From Shewanella saliphila (GTDB taxonomy: Bacteria; Pseudomonadota; Gammaproteobacteria; Enterobacterales; Shewanellaceae): 52,738 nucleotides of DNA. A model generated the notes under the pieces. It worked only from the letters and a program-made list of their open reading frames with translations, had not been told where the DNA came from and did no database searches. Below, one piece after another: positions 1 through 9,315 of this stretch. How positions within the stretch are numbered: the stretch's first letter is position 1; each line of letters starts with the position of its first letter. The translations under genes were made by a program, and so were the position numbers. Location: contig NZ_BMQV01000035.1 of the NCBI RefSeq assembly GCF_014648295.1, positions 1 through 52,738 on the forward strand. The letters run 5' to 3'.

Positions 1-122
1 ATGATAGGACAGGGTATGTGTTCAGCAACTATGCTGAATGGAAGTATGCATGAGCCGTATACGAGGTCCGTACGTACGGTTCTGTGAGAGGGATGGGGCG
101 GTGACGCCTCACCCTACTCGAT
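1..122 (+). mobile_element. Group II intron, 3' end (domains V-VI); rest lies left of window
   Basis: Positions 52-82 match a group II intron domain V: the arm GAGCCGTAT pairs with ACGTACGGTTC around a short upper hairpin. Positions 86-122 form a domain VI-like stem (GGGGCG, loop gtga, CGCCTC). An unpaired A at 116 lies seven nucleotides from the proposed 3' end at 122, which fits a lariat branch point. Positions 1-51 would be the segment between the intron-encoded reverse transcriptase and domain V. The reverse transcriptase ORF and the 5' half are outside the window, so intactness cannot be judged. The exact 3' splice site is inferred. Confidence 0.8.
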
Positions 123-137
123 GTTTTCACGAGGGAC

Positions 138-163
138 AAAAAAGGCCCTAATGGGCCTTTTTT
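138..163 (-). terminator. Rho-independent terminator, chemoreceptor gene
   Basis: AAAAAAGGCCC, loop taat, GGGCCTTTTTT: a perfect hairpin with A/T tracts on both sides, so it could act in both directions. It lies just past the stop of the chemoreceptor gene (minus strand) and 16 bases beyond the proposed intron end. Confidence 0.85.
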
Positions 164-190
164 GAGATGGGTTAAAGGTGTTGGTGCTCG

Positions 191-2212
191 TTACACTTTA
201 AACTCGCGTACAGAAGCTTGTAGCTCTTCAGCAAGCACTGCTACTTGATGGCTAGATTGTGCCGTTTGATCTGCACCTGTTGCGGTTTCTTCTGAAATCG
301 ATGCAATGTGTTCTAGTTTTTCAGAAACCTGCTGACTGACAATATTTTGCTCTTGTGCTGCGTGGGCAATATGGTTGCCTGAGTCGAAAGCTTTGTGAAC
401 TGACTGGCTGATTGTCTCTAGGGCAATGTTTGCCTGTTCATTCTTTTCAACACAGCTGTTTGCCTGATTGCGACCGAGCTCCATTACGGCAACGGCTTCT
501 TGAGTACCGACTTGTAATACTTCAATCATTTGCTGAATTTCACTGGTTGAATGCTGAGTACGTGATGCGAGATTGCGTACTTCATCAGCAACAACGGCAA
601 AGCCTCGGCCTTGCTCACCCGCTCTTGCAGCTTCAATGGCAGCGTTAAGTGCTAACAAGTTGGTTTGGTCGGCAATGCCACGAATAACATCCAAAATAGA
701 GCCAATTGAGGCACTGTCTGAATGCACTTTGTTAATGACGATACCCGCTTTAGCGACTTCATCAGCAAGGGCGATAATCGTGTTTTTGCTTTCTTCTGCA
801 AGTGAGCGCATGTGCTGTGCTTCTTGGTCTGCTTGTTTGATTTCGTTAAGCGCTTGATCGGCACTCATTGAAACCTGCTGAGCACTAGAGCTCAGTTCTG
901 TGGTTGCCGTTGCTACCTGGTCAACTTGGCTTTTTTGCTCTTGAATACCAATCGTTGTTTGCGAGGTAATTGCAGATGTTTGTTCTGCTGCTGCGGCGAG
1001 TTGATTTGCCCTGTCAACAATACCCACAATAAGACTGCGTAAGCTGTCGACTAAGCGGTTACAGTTTTTGGCCAGCTCAGCAAACTCATCATGGCCAGTG
1101 TCATCTAACTTATGAGTTAAATCGCCAGAGGCTAGTACTGTTAAAGCTTGGTTCACTTTTTCTAAGGATTTGGTGAGCGGGGTTATAACGGCAATACTGA
1201 CCACAATAGCGACCACAATGGCAAAAAGAACGACACCGAGGGTTTTATAAAATGCCGAGTCAATGATGCTTAACGCTTCGTTACTGATATCACCTGCAAA
1301 TGAGTCTATTGACTTAGCGAGTTCGGTCATTGTGGTATTGACGTCTTTTGCGGCACTCTGGGTTTGAGCGAGTTGTTTGGTTGCGGCAAAGCTGTGGGTT
1401 AATTGTTGCTGCTTAAGGTTTAGAATTGAGTTATTGCCTTTAAGCAAGGCAAACACTTTGGCGCTTTCTGTTGTTAAGTCTTCAAGGAGCGAGTCACTGA
1501 CTACACCACTGCCTTGACGATTAATGTAGTCGAGTTTGCCTGAGGCCTCACTAACCATATAATCCAACTCTTTGATGATTAAGTCATATTTACTTTGCTC
1601 AGTAGTAGCAACTAAATCATAAATGGTGGTAATGATATTAATAAAGGTGCCATCAACAAGGCTAGCAGAGGCTGCAAGACTGCGCTCTGTTGCATCTTCG
1701 CTGGTTTCAAGATCGATAATGTCGAGTAAGATTGATGAAGAGTCATCAGCGGCATTTTCAAGGTCGCTGCGCATATCATTGAGTGTTTCTTGTAAACTTA
1801 ATGCATCTTTGCGCTCATTAAGCATATTGTTTGCGCTTGCTTCATAAGCGTTATAACTTTGGGTTAATGCATTTAAGGGGGCTGTAAGTTGTGTTTGTTT
1901 ACTGACTAAGTCCCTTAAGTTAGATAAGTCATTTTCGAAGTTATTATTGAGGTTAGATAGTTTTTTCTCAATCGTGGGGATATTTGATGAATGCGTACTG
2001 TAATAAGCCACTAACGCTTCAATTTGTTGGGTATTGAGGTTTTCATTTAATACACTGGTCGTTTCAAGCGCAGGTAAGCTAATCGTTTTAAGGATCGTGG
2101 TACCGTCTTTAATGCTGTTGTTGCTCAGTAGGGTAACAACGCCTAAGAATACGATGAGTAATGTGACGACAGAAAAGCCACCTATCACTCTAGTCGCTAC
2201 GTTAATTTTCAT
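191..2212 (-). CDS. Methyl-accepting chemotaxis protein
   Basis: Transmembrane chemoreceptor that signals to CheA/CheW. Residues about 8-30 form the first membrane helix, followed by a largely helical periplasmic ligand domain to about 320. A second helix (about 323-346) leads into a HAMP linker (about 346-398) and the cytoplasmic signalling coiled coil. The conserved hairpin tip is present ([20 protein letters not shown], then [17 protein letters not shown]). The length of 673 residues is usual. The ATG at 2212 has a CGGAG ribosome site. It is a single-gene unit with its own terminator at 138-163. The ligand cannot be read from the sequence. Confidence 0.95.
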   Translation of the reverse strand: MKINVATRVIGGFSVVTLLIVFLGVVTLLSNNSIKDGTTILKTISLPALETTSVLNENLNTQQIEALVAYYSTHSSNIPTIEKKLSNLNNNFENDLSNLRDLVSKQTQLTAPLNALTQSYNAYEASANNMLNERKDALSLQETLNDMRSDLENAADDSSSILLDIIDLETSEDATERSLAASASLVDGTFINIITTIYDLVATTEQSKYDLIIKELDYMVSEASGKLDYINRQGSGVVSDSLLEDLTTESAKVFALLKGNNSILNLKQQQLTHSFAATKQLAQTQSAAKDVNTTMTELAKSIDSFAGDISNEALSIIDSAFYKTLGVVLFAIVVAIVVSIAVITPLTKSLEKVNQALTVLASGDLTHKLDDTGHDEFAELAKNCNRLVDSLRSLIVGIVDRANQLAAAAEQTSAITSQTTIGIQEQKSQVDQVATATTELSSSAQQVSMSADQALNEIKQADQEAQHMRSLAEESKNTIIALADEVAKAGIVINKVHSDSASIGSILDVIRGIADQTNLLALNAAIEAARAGEQGRGFAVVADEVRNLASRTQHSTSEIQQMIEVLQVGTQEAVAVMELGRNQANSCVEKNEQANIALETISQSVHKAFDSGNHIAHAAQEQNIVSQQVSEKLEHIASISEETATGADQTAQSSHQVAVLAEELQASVREFKV

Positions 2213-2356
2213 ACAATACTCCGGTAATTATTATTTGATCCTGATTTTAATTTTATTTGGGTATAGAAGCTGAATTTATTATCGGACAATTGTTTCTCAG
2301 GCAAATGTAATAAATCCCATAGTTTGCTATCGGCAAACTGCTACTTTAGTTTAACG

Positions 2357-3175
2357 TTAAATGACCCTTTTTTGGGTAATTTTTTCATTATTTTCAAGAT
2401 GCCATAGTGTGAGGTATTCTCCCCAACAGCATCCTGTGTCTAATGCCATAAAATGAGGATAAGGAGTTTGTCCCATTAGTGCGGCCCAATGGCCAAATAC
2501 GAGTGTGTTCTGTGGTGCGCACAGTGAATCAAATTCAAACCATGGCTTTAAGTCTGTCGATGTTTGCTGTTGTGGTGGCGTTTTACATTTAAAATCAAGG
2601 CGACCATCTGAGTGCAAAAAACGCATTCTGGTTAAGGCATTGATACAATAACGTAATCGATTAATGCCTTGCAACTCCGTTGACCACTGCTCTGAATCCT
2701 CGGTATACATCTGTGCAATGAGTGCCGTTAAGTAGTCATCTCTTTGCAAGGCAACGCTGACCTGCTTTGCTTCTTGTCGCAAGGTGGCAATATCCCATTG
2801 TGGCGGAACACCTGCATGCGTCATGATGATTTTGTGTTCGGGCAATGTACGAACTAATGGCTGTAGTCTAATCCAATCCGTTAATTGGTTTATATCAGGG
2901 GCGTTAAGTAATTCGCTAAGATGATCTTGCGGGTGGGGGCGTTTTAATTTTCCATGAAGCGCAAGTAAGTGAAGGTCATGATTACCTAGGACTACTTTGG
3001 CCGAATCTTGTAGCGACTCGACAAAACGCAGGGTAGCCAACGAATCAGGACCACGAGCAATTAAGTCTCCTACAGCCCAGAGTTGATCTTTTGAGGGATT
3101 AAAATCGACTTTTTGCAGTAATAAGGTTAACTCGTTAAAGCAGCCTTGAATATCGCCAACAAAATAATGAGCCAT
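2357..3175 (-). CDS. apaH: Bis(5'-nucleosyl)-tetraphosphatase, symmetrical (ApaH)
   Basis: Hydrolyses Ap4A to two ADP, clearing a stress alarmone and, in E. coli, removing NpN caps from RNA. It is a calcineurin-like metallophosphatase; the metal-ligand motifs GDIQGC (residues 8-13), GDLIARGP and GNHDLH are all visible in the first third, and a His of the MTHAG motif follows. At 272 residues it has the normal family length. It is the last gene of the lptD-surA-pdxA-rsmA-apaG-apaH order and starts only 2 bases after the apaG stop, so translation is probably coupled. Confidence 0.96.
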   Translation of the reverse strand: MAHYFVGDIQGCFNELTLLLQKVDFNPSKDQLWAVGDLIARGPDSLATLRFVESLQDSAKVVLGNHDLHLLALHGKLKRPHPQDHLSELLNAPDINQLTDWIRLQPLVRTLPEHKIIMTHAGVPPQWDIATLRQEAKQVSVALQRDDYLTALIAQMYTEDSEQWSTELQGINRLRYCINALTRMRFLHSDGRLDFKCKTPPQQQTSTDLKPWFEFDSLCAPQNTLVFGHWAALMGQTPYPHFMALDTGCCWGEYLTLWHLENNEKITQKRVI

Positions 3176-3177
3176 GG

Positions 3178-3558
3178 TTATTGTAATATTCCTGGTACCG
3201 CTAACCGAAATGTTGGAATGGTGGCTAGAAATCTCTCGCCTTTATCATCTTCCATGCCATAAAAGCCCCGCATAAAGCCGACAGGCGTTTCCATTACGGT
3301 ACCACTAGAGTATTGGTATGCAGTATTAGGGGTAATGGTTGGGGTTTCACCTACCACGCCAGGACCTTTGACTTCACTCTCTTTACCGTTTGCATCAGTG
3401 ATGATCCAATGACGGTCTTTTAAGGTCACATTCTTATCACCCAGATTGATGATAGTGATGGTATAGCTAAAAAGGTACTTGCTCTCAGCGACATCCGATT
3501 GCTGTTCTAAATAATGGGTGTCGATTTTAATTTTTATTGGCGATTCGACTTGGCTCAT
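3178..3558 (-). CDS. apaG: ApaG domain protein (Co2+/Mg2+ efflux-associated)
   Basis: Small beta-sandwich protein of the ApaG/DUF525 family. Its biochemical role in bacteria is still poorly defined; it has been linked to Co2+ and Mg2+ phenotypes. The family signature is clear: FSYTITIINLGDKNVTL in the N-terminal half, then HWIITDANG and GVVGETPTI, ending in TFRLAVPGILQ. The length of 126 residues is typical. An AGGA ribosome site lies 7 bases before the ATG at 3558. It is separated from rsmA by a strong hairpin (3580-3614), unlike the other tightly packed genes of this operon. Confidence 0.95.
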   Translation of the reverse strand: MSQVESPIKIKIDTHYLEQQSDVAESKYLFSYTITIINLGDKNVTLKDRHWIITDANGKESEVKGPGVVGETPTITPNTAYQYSSGTVMETPVGFMRGFYGMEDDKGERFLATIPTFRLAVPGILQ

Positions 3559-3579
3559 TTGAGTTCCTGTGTAGGGGAA

Positions 3580-3614
3580 AATAATAAGGGCATGCTTAGC
3601 ATGCCCTTATTATT
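3580..3614 (-). terminator. Perfect 16-bp hairpin between rsmA and apaG (terminator or attenuator)
   Basis: AATAATAAGGGCATGC, a 3-base loop, then the exact reverse complement. On the minus strand the second arm ends in TTATTATTTT, a U-rich tail. The stop codon of rsmA (3613-3615) lies at the edge of the first arm, so terminating ribosomes would overlap the structure. It may partly terminate the upstream transcript, protect its 3' end, or set apaGH expression apart from lptD-rsmA. Seen directly; the function is inferred. Confidence 0.75.
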
Positions 3615-4419
3615 AATTTTTTTTATCGCACAGTAAATTAGCCATCGCGACATATTGCTCAACACTAATTTGTTCTGGCCGCATGCTGGAGTCGATGTTT
3701 AATGACGCAAATTCATCATCAGACAGCAAGGCTTTTAGATTATTTCGTAATGTTTTACGGCGCATACTAAACGCTGTAGAACATAAATGACGTAATACAT
3801 TCACGTCTTTACATGGCCAAGGTTTAACTTCATATGGCAATAAGCGCACAACTGCTGAGTCCACTTTTGGTGGTGGAGTAAAGCAATGTGGTGGCACTTC
3901 TAATACCGGCACAACCTGGCAGTAATATTGGGCCATGACAGTTAAGCGGCCATAAGCTTTAGTGCCAGGGCTTGCAGAAAGACGTAATACCACTTCTTTT
4001 TGCAGCATAAAGTGCATTGTTTCAATTTGCTCTGCAAACTCAAACAAATGAAACATTAGCGGGGTTGAGATGTTGTAAGGCAAGTTACCAAACACTTTCA
4101 TCTTTTTGCCTGGCTGTTGTAGCTTCTTAAAGTCAAACTGTAATGCATCACCTTGGTGAATGGTCAGTTTATCTTTAAGGACAGGATGCACTTGCAAACG
4201 CTCAACTAAATCACGGTCTAACTCAACAACGGTTAAGTTGTCGATGGAGTCTGCTACAGGCTCAGTTAAGGCACCTAAACCAGGACCAATTTCTACCATT
4301 ACATGGTTGTTATCAGGTGCTATCGCGCCAACGATACTGCTGATAACCCCTTGGTCGGTGAGGAAGTTTTGTCCAAAACGCTTTCTGGCCGTGTGGCCTA
4401 AATGTACTTTATTGCTCAT
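3613..4419 (-). CDS. rsmA: 16S rRNA (adenine1518-N6/adenine1519-N6) dimethyltransferase
   Basis: Dimethylates the two adjacent adenines of the helix 45 loop of 16S rRNA late in 30S assembly (KsgA). The N-terminal motif [11 protein letters not shown] is diagnostic. The SAM-binding fold follows, with [13 protein letters not shown] (motif I), an acidic [16 protein letters not shown], and the catalytic [10 protein letters not shown] (motif IV) near residue 112. The C-terminal helical domain carries [13 protein letters not shown]. The length of 268 is normal. It begins 9 bases after the pdxA stop. Resistance to kasugamycin through loss of this gene is known for the family. Confidence 0.97.
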   Translation of the reverse strand: MSNKVHLGHTARKRFGQNFLTDQGVISSIVGAIAPDNNHVMVEIGPGLGALTEPVADSIDNLTVVELDRDLVERLQVHPVLKDKLTIHQGDALQFDFKKLQQPGKKMKVFGNLPYNISTPLMFHLFEFAEQIETMHFMLQKEVVLRLSASPGTKAYGRLTVMAQYYCQVVPVLEVPPHCFTPPPKVDSAVVRLLPYEVKPWPCKDVNVLRHLCSTAFSMRRKTLRNNLKALLSDDEFASLNIDSSMRPEQISVEQYVAMANLLCDKKN

Positions 4420-4428
4420 TAAAATGGG

Positions 4429-5412
4429 TTACTTACTTTTTGAGGCCAATTCGATGGCTTTGTTTAATGCACAGGTAAAACTGCCGCTATCCGCTTTGCC
4501 TGTGCCTGCAAGTTCAAGTGCAGTGCCATGATCGACAGAGGTTCGGATATAAGGTAAACCTAAGGTGATATTGACCGACTTGCCAAATCCTAATGATTTA
4601 AGCACAGGTAATCCTTGGTCATGATACATCGCGAGCACCACGTCAGCTTGTTCAAGGTACTTAGGCTGGAATAGAGTATCTGCTGGCAGTGGGCCAACAA
4701 TGTCCATTCCTTGCTCTCGTAACTCGTTAAGCGCGGGGATCATGGTATCAATTTCTTCACGGCCTAAATGGCCGTCTTCTCCTGCATGCGGGTTTAAGCC
4801 ACACACATAAATTTTGGGTGAACCTAAACCAAACTTACTAACAAGCTCACGGTGTAAAATACTGATAATGTGATGCAGTCTGTCGCGTGTTATGGCTTTA
4901 GCGACATACGCTAATGGAATATGGGTCGTCATTAAAGCGACTTGCAATCCTGGTGTGGCTAACATCATCACGACGTCGGCACAGTTTGCTTGTAAGGCAA
5001 AAAATTCGGTATGGCCACTAAATGGGATACCGGCTTGATTGATTATGCCTTTATGCACAGGGCCTGTAACAACAGCATCAAACTCATTAGACATGTTTTT
5101 TTCACCTGCATAACGCAAGGTGTCGACGACATAAGCGCTGTTGGCTTCATTTAACACGCCGCACTCTGCAGGCTCTGCAAGTGCAAAAGGTGAAATTGTC
5201 AGAGTGCCCGCCGCTTGTGGTTGCGGTGGCTGATTAGGGTTATAGGTTTTTAATTGTAACGGTAAACCGAGTCGTTTTGCCCGACTCATCAAAAGATCTG
5301 GATCGGCACAAACAACTAACTCAACAGGCCAGGCCTGTTGAGCGAGTTTGATGACTAAGTCGGGACCGATGCCTGCTGGTTCACCCGGAGTAATGGCAAT
5401 ACGTTTAGTCAT
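4429..5412 (-). CDS. pdxA: 4-hydroxythreonine-4-phosphate dehydrogenase
   Basis: NAD-dependent oxidation of 4-phosphohydroxy-L-threonine in the DXP-dependent route to pyridoxal phosphate. It starts with the family signature [13 protein letters not shown] and contains [13 protein letters not shown], the metal-binding [17 protein letters not shown], and the C-terminal [12 protein letters not shown] and [16 protein letters not shown]. Metal-ligand histidines in HTEF, NPHAGE and YHDQG are intact. The length of 327 is typical. It lies between surA and rsmA, with 9-base gaps on both sides, in the conserved operon. Confidence 0.97.
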   Translation of the reverse strand: MTKRIAITPGEPAGIGPDLVIKLAQQAWPVELVVCADPDLLMSRAKRLGLPLQLKTYNPNQPPQPQAAGTLTISPFALAEPAECGVLNEANSAYVVDTLRYAGEKNMSNEFDAVVTGPVHKGIINQAGIPFSGHTEFFALQANCADVVMMLATPGLQVALMTTHIPLAYVAKAITRDRLHHIISILHRELVSKFGLGSPKIYVCGLNPHAGEDGHLGREEIDTMIPALNELREQGMDIVGPLPADTLFQPKYLEQADVVLAMYHDQGLPVLKSLGFGKSVNITLGLPYIRTSVDHGTALELAGTGKADSGSFTCALNKAIELASKSK

Positions 5413-5421
5413 TGATCTTGC

Positions 5422-6726
5422 TTAACCTCGTTGCGTTTCTGGCTCAATAATTTCAATATAAGCTTCTGAGCGCATTTCATCCAACCAGTTTTGTAATTCT
5501 TCGTTAAATTTGCGACGGAAAATTAACTGGTGAGCACGATTGCTGTTGAATTGATCGGTTGCGTCTGTTTTACGGCGCGACTCGAGTTGAACAATATGCC
5601 AACCATGGCTAGTGCGGAATGGTTCGCTGTATTGGCCTTCGTTTAAGTTAGCCAATGTTTGTGAAAACTCAGGCACATAAATGTTAGGGTCTGCCCAGCC
5701 TAATTCACCGCCTTTAGCCCCTGAACCTGGATCTTCTGAATACTGTTTTGCGAGTTTAGCAAAGTCTGCTTCTCCACTACGTACTTGAGTTAAGAAGTTT
5801 TCTAGCATCGCTTTAGCGCGTTCTTCCGATAAAATTGGCGACGGCTTTAATAGAATGTGGCGAGATTTAACTTCTGACACTTCTTGCGTTTGCAGACCAC
5901 GAGTGTCGACAACTTTGATGATGTGAAAACCCGAGCCTGATTTAATTGGGCCAATAATGTCGCCTTTTTTAGCACCATTAACGACTTCTGCAAACAAAGT
6001 TGGCATTTCGTTAATGTTCATAAAGTCCCAAATACCACCTTCAAGCGCTTTAGGGCCAGATGACGCTGCAATGGCTGTGCTGCGGAAATCATCACCATCA
6101 TTAAGGCGTTTTAATACGATATCAGCACGACGGCTAGAGTTTTCAAGCTGTTCGCTGCTTGGGTTACTCGGGATTTCAATTAAAATGTGACCGATTTGAA
6201 ACTCAACATCTTTCAAACCTTGTTCTTCAATCAGTTTAACCAGGCCGCTAATTTCTTGTGGCGACACTTGAATACGACGTTGAACTTGAATACGTTGAAT
6301 CTCACCTAGGGTGATTTCTTGGCGTAATTGCTCACGGTATTGACTAAAGCTGCTACCTTCGCTTTCGATAGTCTGTTGCATTTGAGCCACAGTCATTTTT
6401 TGTTCTTTAGCGATGTTTTCAATGGTTTGGTCTAATTGTAAATCACCAATTTGCAAACCAATACGTTCAGCCATTTGCATTTGTAAATGGGTTAAAATAA
6501 GGCGTTCAATCACCTGGGTGCGAAGCGCGTCTTCAGAAGGCAGTGTTTGATTGGCCGCTTTTGCGTTAGCTCTTACTGTGACAATCATGTTTTTGATTTC
6601 ACTTTCGAGAATAATACCATCATTAATTTGTACAGATACGCGGTCTAATTGTACTGGTGCTGCAACACTGGTGTGGCTTATTGCCAGCGCAAGTAATGCA
6701 AAAATCATTTTTTTACTGTGTTTCAT
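5422..6726 (-). CDS. surA: Periplasmic chaperone and peptidyl-prolyl isomerase SurA
   Basis: Periplasmic chaperone that carries unfolded outer-membrane proteins, including LptD, to the BAM complex. A signal peptide (MKHSKKMIFALLALAISH, cut near SVAAP) precedes the SurA N domain. Two parvulin domains follow at about 170-275 (EFQIGHILIEIPS) and 282-385 (SRHILLKPSP, GWHIVQLESR). A longer reading frame starts at a TTG at 6750, but the ATG at 6726 has an AAGGA site 8 bases upstream and puts the signal peptide at the N-terminus, so it was chosen. The product is 434 residues. Confidence 0.96.
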   Translation of the reverse strand: MKHSKKMIFALLALAISHTSVAAPVQLDRVSVQINDGIILESEIKNMIVTVRANAKAANQTLPSEDALRTQVIERLILTHLQMQMAERIGLQIGDLQLDQTIENIAKEQKMTVAQMQQTIESEGSSFSQYREQLRQEITLGEIQRIQVQRRIQVSPQEISGLVKLIEEQGLKDVEFQIGHILIEIPSNPSSEQLENSSRRADIVLKRLNDGDDFRSTAIAASSGPKALEGGIWDFMNINEMPTLFAEVVNGAKKGDIIGPIKSGSGFHIIKVVDTRGLQTQEVSEVKSRHILLKPSPILSEERAKAMLENFLTQVRSGEADFAKLAKQYSEDPGSGAKGGELGWADPNIYVPEFSQTLANLNEGQYSEPFRTSHGWHIVQLESRRKTDATDQFNSNRAHQLIFRRKFNEELQNWLDEMRSEAYIEIIEPETQRG

Positions 6727-6870
6727 CCACAAAATCCTTGGCACATTCAATTCAATATAAACTGGCGATACATCGCCAAAATAAGGTTACTACTTCATAC
6801 TCAACAGCATGTTTGTTGTTATTGGACTATGAGTTTATCGCTAGGTTCAGCAATCTATCACAAAAGAATG

Positions 6871-9171
6871 CTAATTCCTCAAGTAAAGTGGCTTACGGTA
6901 GTTAAATAAGCCTTCGTTTAGCATGTCTGCGACACCTAACGGGCCAGAACCGCCTAAACCCTTAATAACAAAGTTGAGGTATACGCCGCTTTCAAACTCT
7001 TCACTGGTGCTGTCGATGTCTGTTAAATCATCGTCATAGTTGGTTTTAATGCGGTAATGGTAACTTAAGCGAACTGCCCAGCAGCAAGACTCATATTGAA
7101 AACCGGTATAGGTTTCAATGTTACGAGCTTCATTTAGGTCGTAATAGTAGTTACCGACAAAATACAAATCATCGCTGATTGGCCATGATGTTCTAAAGCC
7201 AGCCTGTGAAATATCGACCTGGTCATTGGTGTTAGTGTTCAATAAATCAGGCACGTAACGATAACTTAACTGCAATAATTTGTCATTGCTTGGACGGAAA
7301 TCTAAAGTCACTTCGTTCTTTTTGTTTTCGCCTGTTTCAGTGTCATGTTGTACTGAACCACTAATAAACCAATCGTCATATAACTGGGCATCTAATTCTG
7401 CAGCTAATACTGACGTTGATGGTGAACTTTCTTCATAGGTGTCATCAATACTCACTTTAGAGCTTTCCAAATACATAATTTGGCCAACACTGAATTTAAA
7501 TTTTTCACGGTTTGAGTGATCAAATAAGCGGGTCGTAAAACCTAACGTAAACTGGTTGGCATCGGCAATACGGTCTAACCCTGAGTATTGACGGTCACGG
7601 AATAAACCGTAGTAATCTTCTTGAAGCTCTGCGGTGTCATAAATACCAATGTTTGATTGGTCTTCATAACCTACGTATAGATACTGCACTTGCGGCTCTA
7701 ATGTTTGACGATATTGTTCACCAAACATCTGTGTTGCTCGCTCAAAGTTAACCTGACCGTGCAAGCGTGCTTCTGGAATGGTGCGACTGACGCTTTTATC
7801 TAAGGTTGAATCGTCGTCTAGGTTTTGCTGCCAATATTGAGTTTGCATCAATTTGACTTCGCTGGTGAATGAGCCAGCAGGCCCTTGAATTGGCCAGATT
7901 AAACTCGGCACTAAATGCAAGCGGTTAGCGGTATTGTAATCATCATCCTGGTGACGGAAATTAGTCAGCTCAGAGTTAAATTTAAAATCAATTGAGTCAA
8001 TAATATCTTCTGTGCGGTAATTAAAGTTTAACTGCGGCATGACCTGATACGGTTTTTCATCTTCGCCTAACACTTTAATATCTTGAACGCGGATATTGAA
8101 ATCCCAATTGCGTTCAAAGTAGCTCGCCTCGCCAATACGCGATAATTGGTTGTCCGTTGACTGGTTAACGTCTGAATCTAAATCGTTGAAATAATTGTTG
8201 TCTGACACATTAGTGTAGTCAGCTCTCACTCGCCAATTAGCATTAACTGCACCCTGGTGACTCCAGTGATAAAGATAACGGTCGGCTTTTGTGCTTAAGT
8301 TGTCATCACTGTCTAAGTATTCAACATTAAATTGACCATTTTGTTGTTCACCAGCAAGGTAACGAAACTCAGTTTTTGTGAATAAACCGCGAGATGACAT
8401 GTAATGAGGCGTAAAGGTTAGGTCATATTCGGGTGAAATATTCCAATAATAAGGTGTACTGATTTCAATGCCGTTGGTGGTGCTGGTACTAAAGCTTGGA
8501 AACAAAAAACCGCTTTTACGTTTGTCAGATACAGGGACTGTCATGTATGGAATATACAAAATAGGGACATCGGCAATCCGTAATTTTGCATTCCAAATTT
8601 CACCCCATTCTTCTGTACTGTCGATTTTAATCATGTCGGCTTCTAGCAGCCATGATTCATCGCCCGGAGGACAAGTGGTAAAATTGGTTTTGGTCAGTAA
8701 TAAATTGTTTTCTGAGGTAATTTGCAGTTTGCTTGCATCACCATGGACTTGTTGACCATGCAGCCAGTACTGGGCTTTTTGCAATGTGGCGCTGTTGGTA
8801 CTCATTTGGGCTTCAAGTGAGTCGGCGGTCACGGTAAATAAATCGTCTTTAAAAATTAAGTTGCCGTTAGCGATTAATTGTTGATTTTTTTGATCTAAAA
8901 TCGCGCTGTCAGCCGCAATATGTCGCTGCCCTTGGCTAAAACTCACATCACCAGTAAATTCGGCTTGCGCGTTAAATGCAGCGTTAGAAAAGTCACTGAT
9001 AATCACGATTTCTTCGTCATCGATCCCTGTTAATGCAGCTCTGTCATCAAATGAGCGGGAAACCGGTGGCGTAACAAAGCATTGCGATGTTGGCAGTTCA
9101 GTCGTGTCAGCTTCTTCAGCTATAACGATATTGGGGAGTAGGCATAGTGCCAGAAAATAACGGATCTGCAT
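6871..9171 (-). CDS. lptD: LPS-assembly protein LptD
   Basis: Outer-membrane beta-barrel that, with the lipoprotein LptE, inserts lipopolysaccharide into the outer leaflet. An N-terminal signal peptide is followed by the periplasmic jellyroll (OstA) domain (about 65-190) and the barrel to the C-terminus. From the ATG at 9171, cysteine 31 falls at the position known in E. coli, a second cysteine lies in TCPPGDESW, and the adjacent pair in YESCCWAV matches the two C-terminal cysteines of the essential disulfides. The frame could extend to a TTG at 9180. It is 766 residues and first gene of the operon; no strong ribosome site is visible. Confidence 0.96.
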   Translation of the reverse strand: MQIRYFLALCLLPNIVIAEEADTTELPTSQCFVTPPVSRSFDDRAALTGIDDEEIVIISDFSNAAFNAQAEFTGDVSFSQGQRHIAADSAILDQKNQQLIANGNLIFKDDLFTVTADSLEAQMSTNSATLQKAQYWLHGQQVHGDASKLQITSENNLLLTKTNFTTCPPGDESWLLEADMIKIDSTEEWGEIWNAKLRIADVPILYIPYMTVPVSDKRKSGFLFPSFSTSTTNGIEISTPYYWNISPEYDLTFTPHYMSSRGLFTKTEFRYLAGEQQNGQFNVEYLDSDDNLSTKADRYLYHWSHQGAVNANWRVRADYTNVSDNNYFNDLDSDVNQSTDNQLSRIGEASYFERNWDFNIRVQDIKVLGEDEKPYQVMPQLNFNYRTEDIIDSIDFKFNSELTNFRHQDDDYNTANRLHLVPSLIWPIQGPAGSFTSEVKLMQTQYWQQNLDDDSTLDKSVSRTIPEARLHGQVNFERATQMFGEQYRQTLEPQVQYLYVGYEDQSNIGIYDTAELQEDYYGLFRDRQYSGLDRIADANQFTLGFTTRLFDHSNREKFKFSVGQIMYLESSKVSIDDTYEESSPSTSVLAAELDAQLYDDWFISGSVQHDTETGENKKNEVTLDFRPSNDKLLQLSYRYVPDLLNTNTNDQVDISQAGFRTSWPISDDLYFVGNYYYDLNEARNIETYTGFQYESCCWAVRLSYHYRIKTNYDDDLTDIDSTSEEFESGVYLNFVIKGLGGSGPLGVADMLNEGLFNYRKPLYLRN

Positions 9172-9315
9172 TGTTGTCAATAATTTATGATTTCATATTC
9201 AGGAAAAGTTTTGGAGAGAAAAAGATACTCAGCTAAATAAAACATTCCATTCATTAGCTGTTTCCAAATGTTATGCTGGCTATAATAAAGCAATTTTTCG
9301 TTAAGAGCCATTGAG
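9172..9315. promoter_or_regulatory. Divergent promoter region, lptD operon and amgK operon
   Basis: This is the only gap between the divergent lptD and amgK units, so both promoters should be here or just inside the genes. In E. coli the lptD-surA unit is under sigma-E control; GGAA-containing stretches occur on the minus strand around 9245-9280, but no convincing sigma-E -35/-10 pair was found by eye. Confidence 0.4.

Noticed and set aside
2321..2339. AGTTTGC/GCAAACT stem downstream of apaH as terminator
   Set aside because: The stem is only 7 bp and no T-run follows on the minus strand, so apaH termination here is not supported.
9230..9290. Sigma-E promoter for the lptD operon
   Set aside because: GGAA-like -35 candidates exist, but no -10 element at the right spacing was found by eye.
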